Source: Candidatus Bathyarchaeota archaeon
Lineage (GTDB): Archaea; Thermoproteota; Bathyarchaeia; 40CM-2-53-6; FEN-987
Assembly: GCA_022865625.1 (NCBI GenBank)
Contig: JALHTB010000052.1
Coordinates: 1-10,341 of the forward strand
Length of the DNA stretch: 10,341 nt
Direction: 5' to 3'
Shown here: one piece after another, positions 1-6,000 of the stretch
How positions within the stretch are numbered: position 1 is the first letter of the stretch
How the letters are laid out: each line of letters opens with the position of its first letter
Notes under the pieces: generated by a model
What the model was told of the DNA's origin: nothing
What the model saw: the letters and a program-made list of their open reading frames with translations, nothing else
Database searches by the model: none
Translations under genes and position numbers: made by a program

Positions 1-168
1 ATCGTGAAACCATACACCATGGAAGACCTGTTAAGGAAAATCAAGGAACAGCTACAGAAGCAGCAGGAAGCCAGGAAGTTCAGTGAAGAGAAAGTCAAAG
101 AATTCATCGAGGCACGCGCCGAAGAATACGAGTCAAGAACCACAGCGAAGCGCAAACACAAGAAGTGA
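1..168 (+). CDS. Response regulator receiver protein, C-terminal fragment
   Basis: The window opens inside this frame, which stays open from base 1 to the TGA at 166-168; 55 codons are visible. The first residues read IVKPYTMEDLLRKIKEQL. This matches the end of CheY-like receiver domains: the conserved Lys-Pro after strand beta5, then helix alpha5. The invariant Lys is visible residue 3; the phospho-accepting Asp would lie upstream, outside the window. A charged, probably helical tail follows (KFSEEKVKEFIEARAEEYES) and ends in a basic cluster, a layout typical of archaeal stand-alone receivers. As a cytoplasmic response regulator it would take phosphate from a histidine kinase; no kinase or output domain is visible. 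The ATG at 19-21 cannot be the true start because it would cut off the receiver core. The receiver call is by recognition of the alpha5 pattern only. Confidence 0.7.
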   Translation: MVKPYTMEDLLRKIKEQLQKQQEARKFSEEKVKEFIEARAEEYESRTTAKRKHKK

Positions 169-667
169 ACGCTACAGCAAGCCGGCTCCTCTGAATCAGA
201 GATTCAGGAAGCGCCGGGGGTTAGGTACAAACCCGCGTTTAAAACTCTCAAGTAAGCCGAATCTGAGCTAGACGATACCTGAAACCAAGCTCAGTACGAG
301 CCGCAGTCCAGCTCAAGACCAGCTTTCTGACGTTTCTCATGTTAGAGTGAATCCGTAGATCATTCGGCTGAAGCTCGTGATCAGTCAACCCTTCTGACTC
401 CTCGTCTTCGATTCCTTTCTCAGCGATGTGGGAATATTCCTCGAGCTCCGGTAGGTGAGGTGAATCGATGACTCTAGCTGCACATAGACCGGCAGACGCC
501 TATTTGAGATACAGGACCTCGTGCAGAAGAAATCCATGACCAGGTACTGCCAATGAGTGAAGCAGTGGATAACTCAGCGATGGGAGCATGTTTCAACCCT
601 GCCGACAAATGAAGATATCATGAAGTTGCCAGATTGAAGGACATCGTGAAGGAAGAAGCGGACTGGC
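169..667. other. Gap between response regulator and nucleotidyltransferase module
   Basis: Apart from the possible decayed frame at 248-499 on the minus strand, I see no gene, tRNA, repeat array or clear promoter here. The two flanking genes converge, so no promoter is required in this gap. No strong U-run terminator follows either gene. Confidence 0.4.
248..499 (-). pseudogene. Possible degenerate or mis-started small gene
   Basis: On the minus strand a frame of 83 sense codons runs from just after an in-frame TAG (500-502) to a TGA at 248-250. It reads like real protein: an acidic stretch (LPELEEYSHIAEKGIEDEES), then ELQPNDLRIHSNMRNVRKLV and a basic end. No ATG, GTG or TTG occurs in its first 37 codons. 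The first usable start is TTG at 386-388, with GAGGAG nine bases upstream, giving a 46-residue protein. Upstream of the TAG the frame continues back to an ATG, so a nonsense mutation in a roughly 112-codon gene is also possible. TAG ends many genes in this window, so readthrough is unlikely. I do not recognise the family. It converges on the response regulator gene. It could still be noncoding sequence. Confidence 0.3.
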
Positions 668-1183
668 TTATTTGTGAAAGAACCTCTCCAGTACATGCCT
701 CAGGTTGACCTTGTAGTTCTCTTCGTTGCCGATGTAATGCACCTGTGAGGCCCTTTCGGATACTTGGCGTCTCGTCAGCTTGAATTCCTTGATGCAGGCT
801 TCGATGTCTTGAATGTCCCTCTCGTCGAGTCTCCCGATTTTGGTGACGACTATGTCCACTGGATTCAGAGCTTTGAGAGTGATATTCTTCAGATGCGTCT
901 TGATTGCTATGGCTTTCTCCATGTAGTCCTCGGGCAGCACTTGGCTGAAAACCATTCCGTCCTTCCAGCGGTCCACTCTGAACCCGTGCGGGATGATGTT
1001 GAGCGCGCTCTCGAACTCGTCGTAGTCTTTGTCTGGAATGGTGAAGTCGATGTCGATTGTGGACGGTTTCACACCAAGCAGAGTCATCGCAGTCCCGCCG
1101 GCTGCCACGAGCGTAATGCTTCTCTTCAGTTCCTTATCCACTTCCTCAAGAAATCCGAGCAGCGTGCTCTTATCGAATAGCAT
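668..1183 (-). CDS. DUF6036/AbiEii-like nucleotidyltransferase (putative toxin)
   Basis: This 171-residue cytoplasmic protein looks like a minimal nucleotidyltransferase of the DUF6036/AbiEii type. Visible signatures are the GGTAM loop at residues 29-33, then STIDIDF, with the metal-binding Asp44 and Asp46. A later helical motif, KIGRLDERDIQDI (about 115-127), matches the K...RD..DI pattern common in AbiEii-like proteins. Members of this superfamily transfer nucleotides to protein or RNA targets, and AbiEii-type members act as toxins; the target here is unknown. Its ATG lies inside the end of the upstream regulator gene (14-base overlap, different frame), so the two are probably translationally coupled, with this gene second. 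The key residues look intact, so it is probably active. Alternatively it could be a non-toxic house-cleaning nucleotidyltransferase. Confidence 0.72.
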   Translation of the reverse strand: MLFDKSTLLGFLEEVDKELKRSITLVAAGGTAMTLLGVKPSTIDIDFTIPDKDYDEFESALNIIPHGFRVDRWKDGMVFSQVLPEDYMEKAIAIKTHLKNITLKALNPVDIVVTKIGRLDERDIQDIEACIKEFKLTRRQVSERASQVHYIGNEENYKVNLRHVLERFFHK

Positions 1184-2234
1184 TGTACAACCTCATCTTC
1201 TCCTCGATACTCTTCTGGTCTGCCTTCGTTTCCTTTGTCCTCAAGGCTTGCAGCAGTGCGATTGCATCACCTGTCTCTTTGGTGGGCTTGATGCCGTTCA
1301 AGGCTTTCAGCAACCCCAGCAGCCTGCCTGACACGCCATACTTCTGCGAAAGAAAGATGAACAACCTGTAGTTCGCCTCCTTCTTTGCCAGCATTACGGG
1401 AATCGCCTCGATGCGTCTTGCGTCGTTCTGCATCAGGAGCGATGTGGCTACGTACTCGATGCAGATCTTCCTTCCCTCCGAAATCTGAGGCCCGATTTCC
1501 TTGTAGCCGAACCTCGCGAGATTGTATACGATGTCCCTCTCAGCTATCTTTGCAGGATTCGTTTCATGCTCTTCGAGCCTTATCGTTCTCAGCTTCCGCG
1601 CAGCCTCAGCCATCTCGGTCCAGAATGCCTGGGGGGAGTAGAAACCGATCTCGTTTGACACCATCTCCCGGATGGGATTGGTTTCCTCGGATCCCAACTG
1701 CCGGGTGAAGTCGCTAGTCGTCAGCGCGATGAAGTCAAGCCGAATGTTGTGAGCACTCTGGAGCTCCCGCATCGTTGCGTAAATCGATACGAGTTCGTCC
1801 AGTGTGCCCGCATCTTTGGAGTTGCGCATGAGAATCAGCAGCTCGGCCCTGTTGAGCCTGAAGTTCCTTTCCGGATTTATGAGAGACGTTGATACCACCG
1901 GATCGGACTTCCTGCATCTTTCCTCCAAATCCATTAGGAGAATCTGCATCGCCTTCGCTTTCGACAGGAACTCCCGCTTCTTCCTGAGCTCCATCTCGGT
2001 GAGCAAATCTATGAGGAGGTAGTTTGCGAAGTTGAGGCCAGCAATCGAAGACCTGCCCACTTTCCTGAGGGTGATTATGTCTTCCTTGGCTAGCGCGTGC
2101 AGCTTCTGGTAGATGTTCGCATAGTAGGCTCTGCCGTGAGATTCTTTAATCCTCGAAGTCAGCTGGTATATGGAGAGAGGATTCCCTAGCTGCCTCGACA
2201 GGGTATCCAATATCCTGAATGTTGTCTCGTCCAT
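1170..2234 (-). CDS. Winged-helix regulator with nucleotidyltransferase-like middle domain (putative antitoxin)
   Basis: This 354-residue protein is the first gene of a two-gene operon. Residues about 1-75 look like a winged helix: helices, then a wing-like strand ending in RKVGRSSIAGLNFAN, a pattern seen in archaeal winged-helix proteins fused to nucleotidyltransferases. Residues about 85-225 follow the outline of a nucleotidyltransferase domain (NRAELLILMRN where an SDIDLLV-type strand would lie; later LDFIALTTSDF and GFYSPQAFW). The Gly-Ser and paired Asp residues are missing, so it is probably inactive. The C-terminal about 120 residues are helical and unassigned. It probably represses its own promoter and may neutralise the downstream enzyme, as AbiEi does for AbiEii; that role is inferred. 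The ATG start is supported by AAGGTG seven bases upstream and by promoter position. Confidence 0.6.
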   Translation of the reverse strand: MDETTFRILDTLSRQLGNPLSIYQLTSRIKESHGRAYYANIYQKLHALAKEDIITLRKVGRSSIAGLNFANYLLIDLLTEMELRKKREFLSKAKAMQILLMDLEERCRKSDPVVSTSLINPERNFRLNRAELLILMRNSKDAGTLDELVSIYATMRELQSAHNIRLDFIALTTSDFTRQLGSEETNPIREMVSNEIGFYSPQAFWTEMAEAARKLRTIRLEEHETNPAKIAERDIVYNLARFGYKEIGPQISEGRKICIEYVATSLLMQNDARRIEAIPVMLAKKEANYRLFIFLSQKYGVSGRLLGLLKALNGIKPTKETGDAIALLQALRTKETKADQKSIEEKMRLYNAIR

Positions 2235-2241
2235 GGGCGGG

Positions 2242-2247
2242 CACCTT
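2242..2247 (-). promoter_or_regulatory. Ribosome binding site of the winged-helix regulator gene
   Basis: AAGGTG on the minus strand lies seven bases before the ATG at 2234. It complements the archaeal anti-Shine-Dalgarno sequence and supports that start. Confidence 0.5.
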
Positions 2248-2260
2248 GTATAGCTCGGAC

Positions 2261-2276
2261 ACTATAATATTATAGT
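2261..2276. promoter_or_regulatory. Operator-like perfect palindrome in the nucleotidyltransferase operon promoter
   Basis: ACTATAATATTATAGT is a perfect 16-bp palindrome. It lies between the TATA box (2284-2294) and the ATG (2234) of the minus-strand operon, about where transcription should start. Outer half-sites TATAG (2249-2253) and CTATA (2284-2288) sit symmetrically, 17.5 bp each side of the same dyad centre, and the right one overlaps the TATA box. ACTATA recurs in the same orientation 22 bp away (2261 and 2283), about two helical turns. This suits a dimeric or tetrameric winged-helix autorepressor. Binding by the 354-residue protein is inferred. Confidence 0.55.
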
Positions 2277-2283
2277 ATGGCCA

Positions 2284-2294
2284 CTATATAAAAA
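2284..2294 (-). promoter_or_regulatory. TATA box of the nucleotidyltransferase operon
   Basis: The minus strand reads TTTTTATATAG, close to the archaeal TATA consensus. Counting about 26 bases downstream puts the transcription start near 2263, inside the palindrome, giving a leader of roughly 28 bases before the ATG at 2234. Confidence 0.6.
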
Positions 2295-2989
2295 CCTCAA
2301 TCGCCGATCGGGCACAAAAACTCCAATCAAGACACAGGCAAACGCGACAATCGTCGCATTGGGCACGATGGAGATCGTTGCCGGAAAAGCAGGCAGGACC
2401 GGAATCGCAGAAATCGATGGAATCGGAGTAATGAAGATCATCAAGAGGATGACGGAGATGAGGATGATGGTGATGATTACGAGGAGTAACATCACCATGA
2501 TTGGAAGCAGTAACAATAGCAGTAGTGAGACAACGAGAGCTATGAACAGAAGTAGAAAAAGAACAGCTCAGAATGACGGAACCTGAGAAGGCCGCCAAAG
2601 AAAAGGAGCCCGGAAACATTCAGTTCCGTGTCAGCCGCTAAAGCACTACACGTCTTGGCACCAGACCTCTTTCCCTTGTTCGAAGAGAGAATGGGTCAGG
2701 CAATTGTGCCTGTCCATGAATGGATTGGGTGTTTCTAGGCGTATTGGGCTGTATGGTTGCGATCTTGTCTAGCGACGTTGCTGGAGATTCGTCGGGCCGC
2801 GCCGTGGCCTAGCTACAAACCGTCGTCGTGGGGCCACCACGCCAATGCACACTCGCACGGTGCTACTGGAAGTTGCCAGTCTTAAACGCTCGAACAAATT
2901 GAAAAACAGAGCAAGAAACAAGCAGCAAGAAAGCGCAACCTCAGCTCAAACGCAGCCGAAGATCAGCTCAGAAAGCATGAAACATTATG
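2295..2989. other. Long intergenic region with purine-rich low-complexity stretch
   Basis: No convincing gene is seen in nearly 700 bases. From about 2380 to 2570 the plus strand is rich in GAT, GGA and ATG steps. This yields Met/Arg-rich, Asp/Glu-rich and, on the other strand, Ile/Leu-rich frames, as simple sequence does. One plus frame without a usable start encodes a basic Arg/Asn-rich segment followed by a run of Asp and Glu, ending at TAA 2487-2489. Another (from ATG 2573 to TAA 2641) reads MTEPEKAAKEKEPGNIQFRV. These may be scraps of a decayed gene. A small hairpin, CGTGG and CCACG around GGCCA, lies at 2827-2841. Nothing else is identifiable. Confidence 0.4.
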
Positions 2990-3099
2990 CGCCGGGGGTG
3001 GGATTTGAACCCACGAGGCCCGAAGACCATCGGCTTAGCAAGCCGACGCCTTACCTGGCTGCCCAACACGTTCTTCACGTATTTCTAGGCAACCCCGGC
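2990..3099 (-). tRNA. tRNA-Ser (anticodon GCU) with a D-loop intron
   Basis: The acceptor stem pairs GCCGGGG (3099-3093) with CCCCGGC (2997-2991), with discriminator G at 2990 as expected for serine. The anticodon stem TCGGC/GCCGA closes the loop TTGCTAA, giving anticodon GCU, which reads AGC and AGU. A long variable arm folds as GGTC-TTCG-GGCC, characteristic of class II tRNA-Ser. The T arm is GTGGG-TTCAAAT-CCCAC. CCA is not encoded. The D arm is interrupted by 26 extra bases (3059-3084). Removing them gives an 84-base mature tRNA with a normal D arm, GCC-TAGCCAGGTAA-GGC. An A/T-rich AAGAATTATC about 35 bases upstream could be its TATA element, but this is weak. Confidence 0.9.
3059..3084 (-). 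other. Noncanonical tRNA intron in the D loop
   Basis: The 26-base insert separates A14-G15 from the rest of the D loop. It folds as a relaxed bulge-helix-bulge. Exon GCCT (3090-3087) pairs with intron GGGC (3064-3061), giving the four-pair central helix with one G-U. Three-base bulges AGA (3086-3084) and AGC (3060-3058) flank it on opposite strands. An intron hairpin AATACGT/ACGTGTT around GAAGA completes it. Cutting after the second base of each bulge joins GCCTAG to CCAGG and restores a consensus D arm. The outer exon helix is essentially absent (HBh' type). Confidence 0.8.
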
Positions 3100-3235
3100 A
3101 TCTAACCAAGCCTGAGCGTTCCCGGAGACTGATAATTCTTCCGAAAACAAGCATCTACTCCTTCGCAATGCCATGTGTGCTTCAGGTGAACGCTGTACGT
3201 GCGTGTCTTCCATGGCACCTAGAATGGTTGCCTGT

Positions 3236-3634
3236 TCAGTCCTTTAGGTAGTCTCGCAGGATAGCAAGTCCTTCATCGTTGTTGACATGATAGATTGTGT
3301 CTCCTGTCACAAGATCTCTCGCGATCTTGGCGGTCGCCATTGATGAACGAGTGAATCCGAATCTCTTCCAGCCATGCGCTTCTTTCGCGACGACATACAT
3401 GACGCCGTCCCAGATCATCTCAGCTAGACTTCGGGGAAGCTTCGAGGCCAAAGATCCTACTCTGTCAACCGTGTAGCCTAGGCTACCGGAGGCCTTGCGG
3501 AGTCTGTCGAGGTCGATCGGGTTTCTCAGGACGACCCAGAGCTCCTTTCCTGATGGGAACTGTACGATATCCACATCCTTGATCCCGGGGAGCGATCTGA
3601 GCTCGGAGAGAAGTGACTCGGGGTTGGAGATCAT
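3236..3634 (-). CDS. Uncharacterised archaeal protein
   Basis: This 132-residue soluble protein has no signal peptide or membrane segment, and I do not recognise the family. The first about 60 residues (LPGIKDVDIVQF, then a hydrophobic strand KELWVVLRNP, a helix, and GYTVDRVGS) have the strand-helix-strand rhythm of a small ferredoxin-like fold. There is no CxxC metal site, so it is not a classical metallochaperone. The second half contains WDGVMYVVAKEAHGWKRFGF and ends in LAILRDYLKD. It lies 50 bases downstream of the OsmC-family gene on the same strand, so it may be co-transcribed. The ATG start has no clear Shine-Dalgarno site. The conserved-looking N-terminal block supports that it is a true gene. 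Confidence 0.6.
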   Translation of the reverse strand: MISNPESLLSELRSLPGIKDVDIVQFPSGKELWVVLRNPIDLDRLRKASGSLGYTVDRVGSLASKLPRSLAEMIWDGVMYVVAKEAHGWKRFGFTRSSMATAKIARDLVTGDTIYHVNNDEGLAILRDYLKD

Positions 3635-3684
3635 GAACGTGCGAGAGAGGTTGTCGAGAAGAAAAGGTTTTCCAAATCGCCTGG

Positions 3685-4119
3685 CTAGGTTTCCTGCTCG
3701 ATACGACAGCTCGTGGTCACCTTCACTTCTGGGCGAAAGATCCCTCTCACTGAACAGTACTTCTGTTCTGAGAGTTCAATCGCTCTCTTGACTGCGGAAT
3801 CTCTCAGGTTTCGTCCGCGGACAACATACTCAACCTGTACGTTCTCATAGTATCGTGGATCCTTTTTCCTTCTCGTTCCTGTGACATTCATCTCCAGTCC
3901 GGTGACCTCTTGCCTCTGACGTTTCAGGATCCAGATGATGTCCATACCCGTGCATCCTCCAAGCGCAGCGAGCACAAGCTTGACCGGTCGGAATCCTTTC
4001 CCTTCGCCGCCCCCCTCAGGATCAGCATCCATCGAGGCGGAATCGCCTTCCTCGGTTGTGGCAGTGAAACGCATTCCACTTTCCCATCTCACCTTCACCA
4101 ACACGCTCGTCCTCAGCAT
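3685..4119 (-). CDS. OsmC/Ohr-family protein
   Basis: This 144-residue protein fits the OsmC family in length and motifs. Family members are cytoplasmic thiol peroxidases that reduce organic hydroperoxides with two Cys, or uncharacterised relatives. Here FRPVKLVLAALGGCTGMD (residues 43-60) carries the first Cys (Cys56) at the start of the central helix, and EQKYCSVRG carries the second (Cys122). Both peroxidatic-type cysteines are therefore present. The N-terminal strands and the GEGKGF loop before the helix also match. GTTTGTATCC at 4144-4153 (minus) could be a TATA element about 30 bases before the ATG, so the mRNA may be nearly leaderless. The gene is divergent from the metallo-beta-lactamase-fold gene. 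Whether it acts on peroxides cannot be told from sequence. Confidence 0.85.
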   Translation of the reverse strand: MLRTSVLVKVRWESGMRFTATTEEGDSASMDADPEGGGEGKGFRPVKLVLAALGGCTGMDIIWILKRQRQEVTGLEMNVTGTRRKKDPRYYENVQVEYVVRGRNLRDSAVKRAIELSEQKYCSVRGIFRPEVKVTTSCRIEQET

Positions 4120-4212
4120 TACTCAGAGTGGTTCTGCGGGCATGGATACAAACCCTTGCCCAAAACGAACTTGAGCTGGCATCCAGTGTTGGGAGGAGAC
4201 GCTGCTAGAGGG

Positions 4213-4218
4213 TTTATC
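4213..4218 (+). promoter_or_regulatory. Putative TATA box of the UPF0173 gene
   Basis: TTTATC within GGGTTTATCAG lies about 31 bases before the TTG start at 4247. The predicted transcription start is near 4242, so the transcript would be almost leaderless, which supports the TTG start. Confidence 0.4.
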
Positions 4219-4246
4219 AGCTCAAGCTGACTTCAGAACTGCTAGG

Positions 4247-4906
4247 TTGACGGTTTTGTTCGAGTATCATGGTGTGAAGATCAGTTGGCTCGGCCACGAC
4301 GGATTCAGGATCAAGAACTCAAAGACGGTCTACATAGACCCGTATGTGATGGAAGCTGGCGAGAAAGCCGGCATCATCCTAATGAGTCATGAGCACTTCG
4401 ACCACTGTAGTCCAGGCATCATAAAGAAGATAGTTACCCCGAACACGACGATAGTCACAACTGCTCTGGTGAAACGCCAATTGTCCGGAATGAAGGCGAA
4501 GGAGATACGAGCCGTGAAGCCCGGCGAGAAGATCCTCGTCGACGACGTGTCAGTCGAGACGGTCCCCGCCTACAACCTGAACAAGTTCAGGTCTCCAGGC
4601 CAACCGTTCCATTCCAAGCAAGAAGAGATGCTAGGGTTTATCGTCACCATCAACGACGTCAGGATCTACCACGCCGGAGACACCGACTCGATCCCGGAGA
4701 TGGAGGGCATGAACGTGGACATCGCATGCCTACCCGTCAGCGGCACTTATGTCATGACAGCAGAGGAGGCCGCAGAGGCCGTGAGCCGCATCAAGCCGAA
4801 GATCGCGATCCCCATGCACTACGGATCTATCGTTGGCGACAAGAACGACGCTGAGAGATTCAAGAAACTCGCAGCATGTCAAGTAGTCATTCTAGAGAAA
4901 GAGTAG
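4247..4906 (+). CDS. UPF0173 metal-dependent hydrolase (metallo-beta-lactamase fold)
   Basis: This 219-residue cytoplasmic protein has the usual length and motif set of UPF0173, a family related to UlaG (L-ascorbate-6-phosphate lactonase). ISWLGHDGF at residues 12-20 is the family's N-terminal block. MSHEHFDH (46-53) supplies the HxHxDH metal ligands His48, His50, Asp52 and His53. YHAGDTD (141-147) supplies His142 and Asp145, and IPMHYGS supplies His191. All ligands for a two-metal site are present; the substrate is unknown. TTG at 4247 is chosen because it lies about five bases after the predicted transcription start. TTG at 4256 and GTG at 4274 are alternatives. The gene ends in TAG, followed by a T-rich stretch. 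Confidence 0.9.
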   Translation: MTVLFEYHGVKISWLGHDGFRIKNSKTVYIDPYVMEAGEKAGIILMSHEHFDHCSPGIIKKIVTPNTTIVTTALVKRQLSGMKAKEIRAVKPGEKILVDDVSVETVPAYNLNKFRSPGQPFHSKQEEMLGFIVTINDVRIYHAGDTDSIPEMEGMNVDIACLPVSGTYVMTAEEAAEAVSRIKPKIAIPMHYGSIVGDKNDAERFKKLAACQVVILEKE

Positions 4907-4927
4907 CTCTGCAGGATCAATGCGTCG

Positions 4928-4936
4928 TTTTCTTCT
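4928..4936 (+). terminator. Possible oligo-T terminator after the UPF0173 gene
   Basis: TTTTCTTCT lies about 22 bases after the TAG. Archaeal transcription often ends at T-runs without a hairpin, so this is plausible but weak evidence. Confidence 0.3.
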
Positions 4937-4942
4937 GTACGT

Positions 4943-5092
4943 CTAGAGCTTACGCCTTATCCGACGTAATTTCCTCTTGACGCTCTTCTTCGCGCCCCGA
5001 TAGTTTCTTCTCAGTTTTCCTCTTAATGTGCGCGGTCGCCTGCGAACCCGACGCTTGGGTTTCGCTCGGGCGCGCTTTCTTCGCTTTGGCAT
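4943..5092 (-). CDS. Small polybasic protein, 49 residues
   Basis: ATG at 5090-5092 opens an uninterrupted frame to TAG at 4943-4945. The protein begins MPKRRKRARAKPKRRVRRRP and ends in KSVKRKLRRIRRKL. By count it has 19 Arg and 10 Lys in 49 residues and no Asp or Glu. Its arginines use CGN, AGA and AGG codons, so this is not one repeated triplet. The composition suggests binding to DNA, RNA or ribosomes, as in protamine-like or small ribosomal proteins, but it is not a ribosomal protein I recognise. It lies 58 bases downstream of thyX on the same strand. CGCTATTAGTG about 28 bases upstream could be a weak TATA element, giving a leaderless mRNA; no Shine-Dalgarno site is seen. A chance frame is possible. 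Confidence 0.55.
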   Translation of the reverse strand: MPKRRKRARAKPKRRVRRRPRTLRGKLRRNYRGAKKSVKRKLRRIRRKL

Positions 5093-5150
5093 GGATCTAG
5101 TATTCGTTTGTTCGCACTAATAGCGTTTCGGAATTCTATCGTCTTGTTCG

Positions 5151-5993
5151 TTACAGCTTCCTTGCGAATGCCCTCACTGCATGTTCCAGGCCAATTTGAC
5201 TCAGAGGAATCTCAATCAGATCTCCTCTCGAAGCTTTCTCAAGCGTCGTTCGTGCTTCCTTCACGGGCGCATCGAGCTTCGCGATCTTCTCCTGCGCATA
5301 GCGGCTATCCTTCGCAGTGGGAATCGTCTCAAAGATGTTCGGCGCAACAAGCTTTGCGCAAGCGAGCATGGCCCAAGCTAAGTCCCTGATCTCCCACTGC
5401 GCGTCCGGCGCGCATCTCATCGAGATCACATGCAGCAGTTGTCGTGGATTCATTGAAGTGACGATGTTGGTCGCGGCGGCGTTGGGTCGCACATATCTGG
5501 CATCCTCGGCCCTGATCCCCATTCTCAGCAACCCTTCCTCAATCTGCGTCGCAACATCCATCATATCCTCGAAAGTCATCTCCAACTCCGCTCCGCGGAC
5601 CTTGACCGGAACACGAACGTTGTTGCCTATGCTCGGCGGTGTCACGTAGCCACGACTCCGTGTGATCTTCACATATCGTTGACTTTGCTGGGAAAATGAC
5701 GCAAGCCTATGGCGGACCAGCTGGTGTGTACAAGCCCGAGAGATATGCTGCAGGTCGAAGGTCAACTGTGCATGCTCAAGAACATCCAGATGTTCGAGTT
5801 CGAGTGCTTTGCTCAGAAATGATTTGACTCTCTGATCGTCAAGCGGTCGCTCTCCCTCAAACTCTCCGGCGCTCTCATCTGAGTACGAGTACAGGTCGTA
5901 GCTGGGATACGCAGAGTAGCAAGAACGCATTGAAGCAGCGCAAACCCGCTCCATGCTCGGATCGTACGAAAACAGGATGACCTTCGACTCCAA
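5151..5993 (-). CDS. thyX: Flavin-dependent thymidylate synthase ThyX
   Basis: ThyX makes dTMP from dUMP in the cytoplasm, using methylene-tetrahydrofolate (or an archaeal pterin carrier), FAD and NAD(P)H. The signature RHRLASFSQQSQRYV (ThyX motif RHRx7S) is present, with its first Arg at residue 94. It is preceded by EHLDVLEHAQLTFDLQHISR and followed by EDARYVRPNAAATN and MNPRQLLHVISMRCAPDAQWEIRD, the conserved substrate- and flavin-binding blocks. The protein runs about 60 residues beyond the usual end of the core (VAPNIF), with a charged helical tail of unknown use. TTG at 5993 is preferred because GGGGAG lies seven bases before it. TTG at 5999 is in frame but sits one base from that site. 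Confidence 0.93.
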   Translation of the reverse strand: MESKVILFSYDPSMERVCAASMRSCYSAYPSYDLYSYSDESAGEFEGERPLDDQRVKSFLSKALELEHLDVLEHAQLTFDLQHISRACTHQLVRHRLASFSQQSQRYVKITRSRGYVTPPSIGNNVRVPVKVRGAELEMTFEDMMDVATQIEEGLLRMGIRAEDARYVRPNAAATNIVTSMNPRQLLHVISMRCAPDAQWEIRDLAWAMLACAKLVAPNIFETIPTAKDSRYAQEKIAKLDAPVKEARTTLEKASRGDLIEIPLSQIGLEHAVRAFARKL

Positions 5994-6000
5994 GACCAAT

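Noticed and set aside
500..502. In-frame TAG as a pyrrolysine codon
   Set aside because: Many genes in this window end in TAG, so TAG is an ordinary stop here, and no pyrrolysine genes are visible.
764..1180. 138-codon plus-strand frame opposite the nucleotidyltransferase
   Set aside because: It is a shadow of the minus-strand gene, which has recognisable motifs and a coupled upstream gene.
2262..2516. Hydrophobic 84-residue minus-strand frame that could be a membrane peptide
   Set aside because: Its Ile/Leu/Met content is the antisense of GAT/GAG-type simple sequence, and it runs through the operon's TATA box and palindrome.
2359..2586. Met-rich 75-residue plus-strand frame
   Set aside because: Its composition follows from ATG/GAT repeats; there is no Shine-Dalgarno site and no protein-like pattern.
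2786..2841. tRNA-like fragment (GTGGCCTAGC) near a small hairpin
   Set aside because: I could not pair an acceptor stem, anticodon arm and T arm; only the D-arm-like string is present.
2845..3105. 86-codon plus-strand frame across the tRNA
   Set aside because: Its second half is the antisense of tRNA-Ser (GVGFEPTRPEDHRLSKP is a familiar tRNA artefact), and the first half has low-complexity composition.
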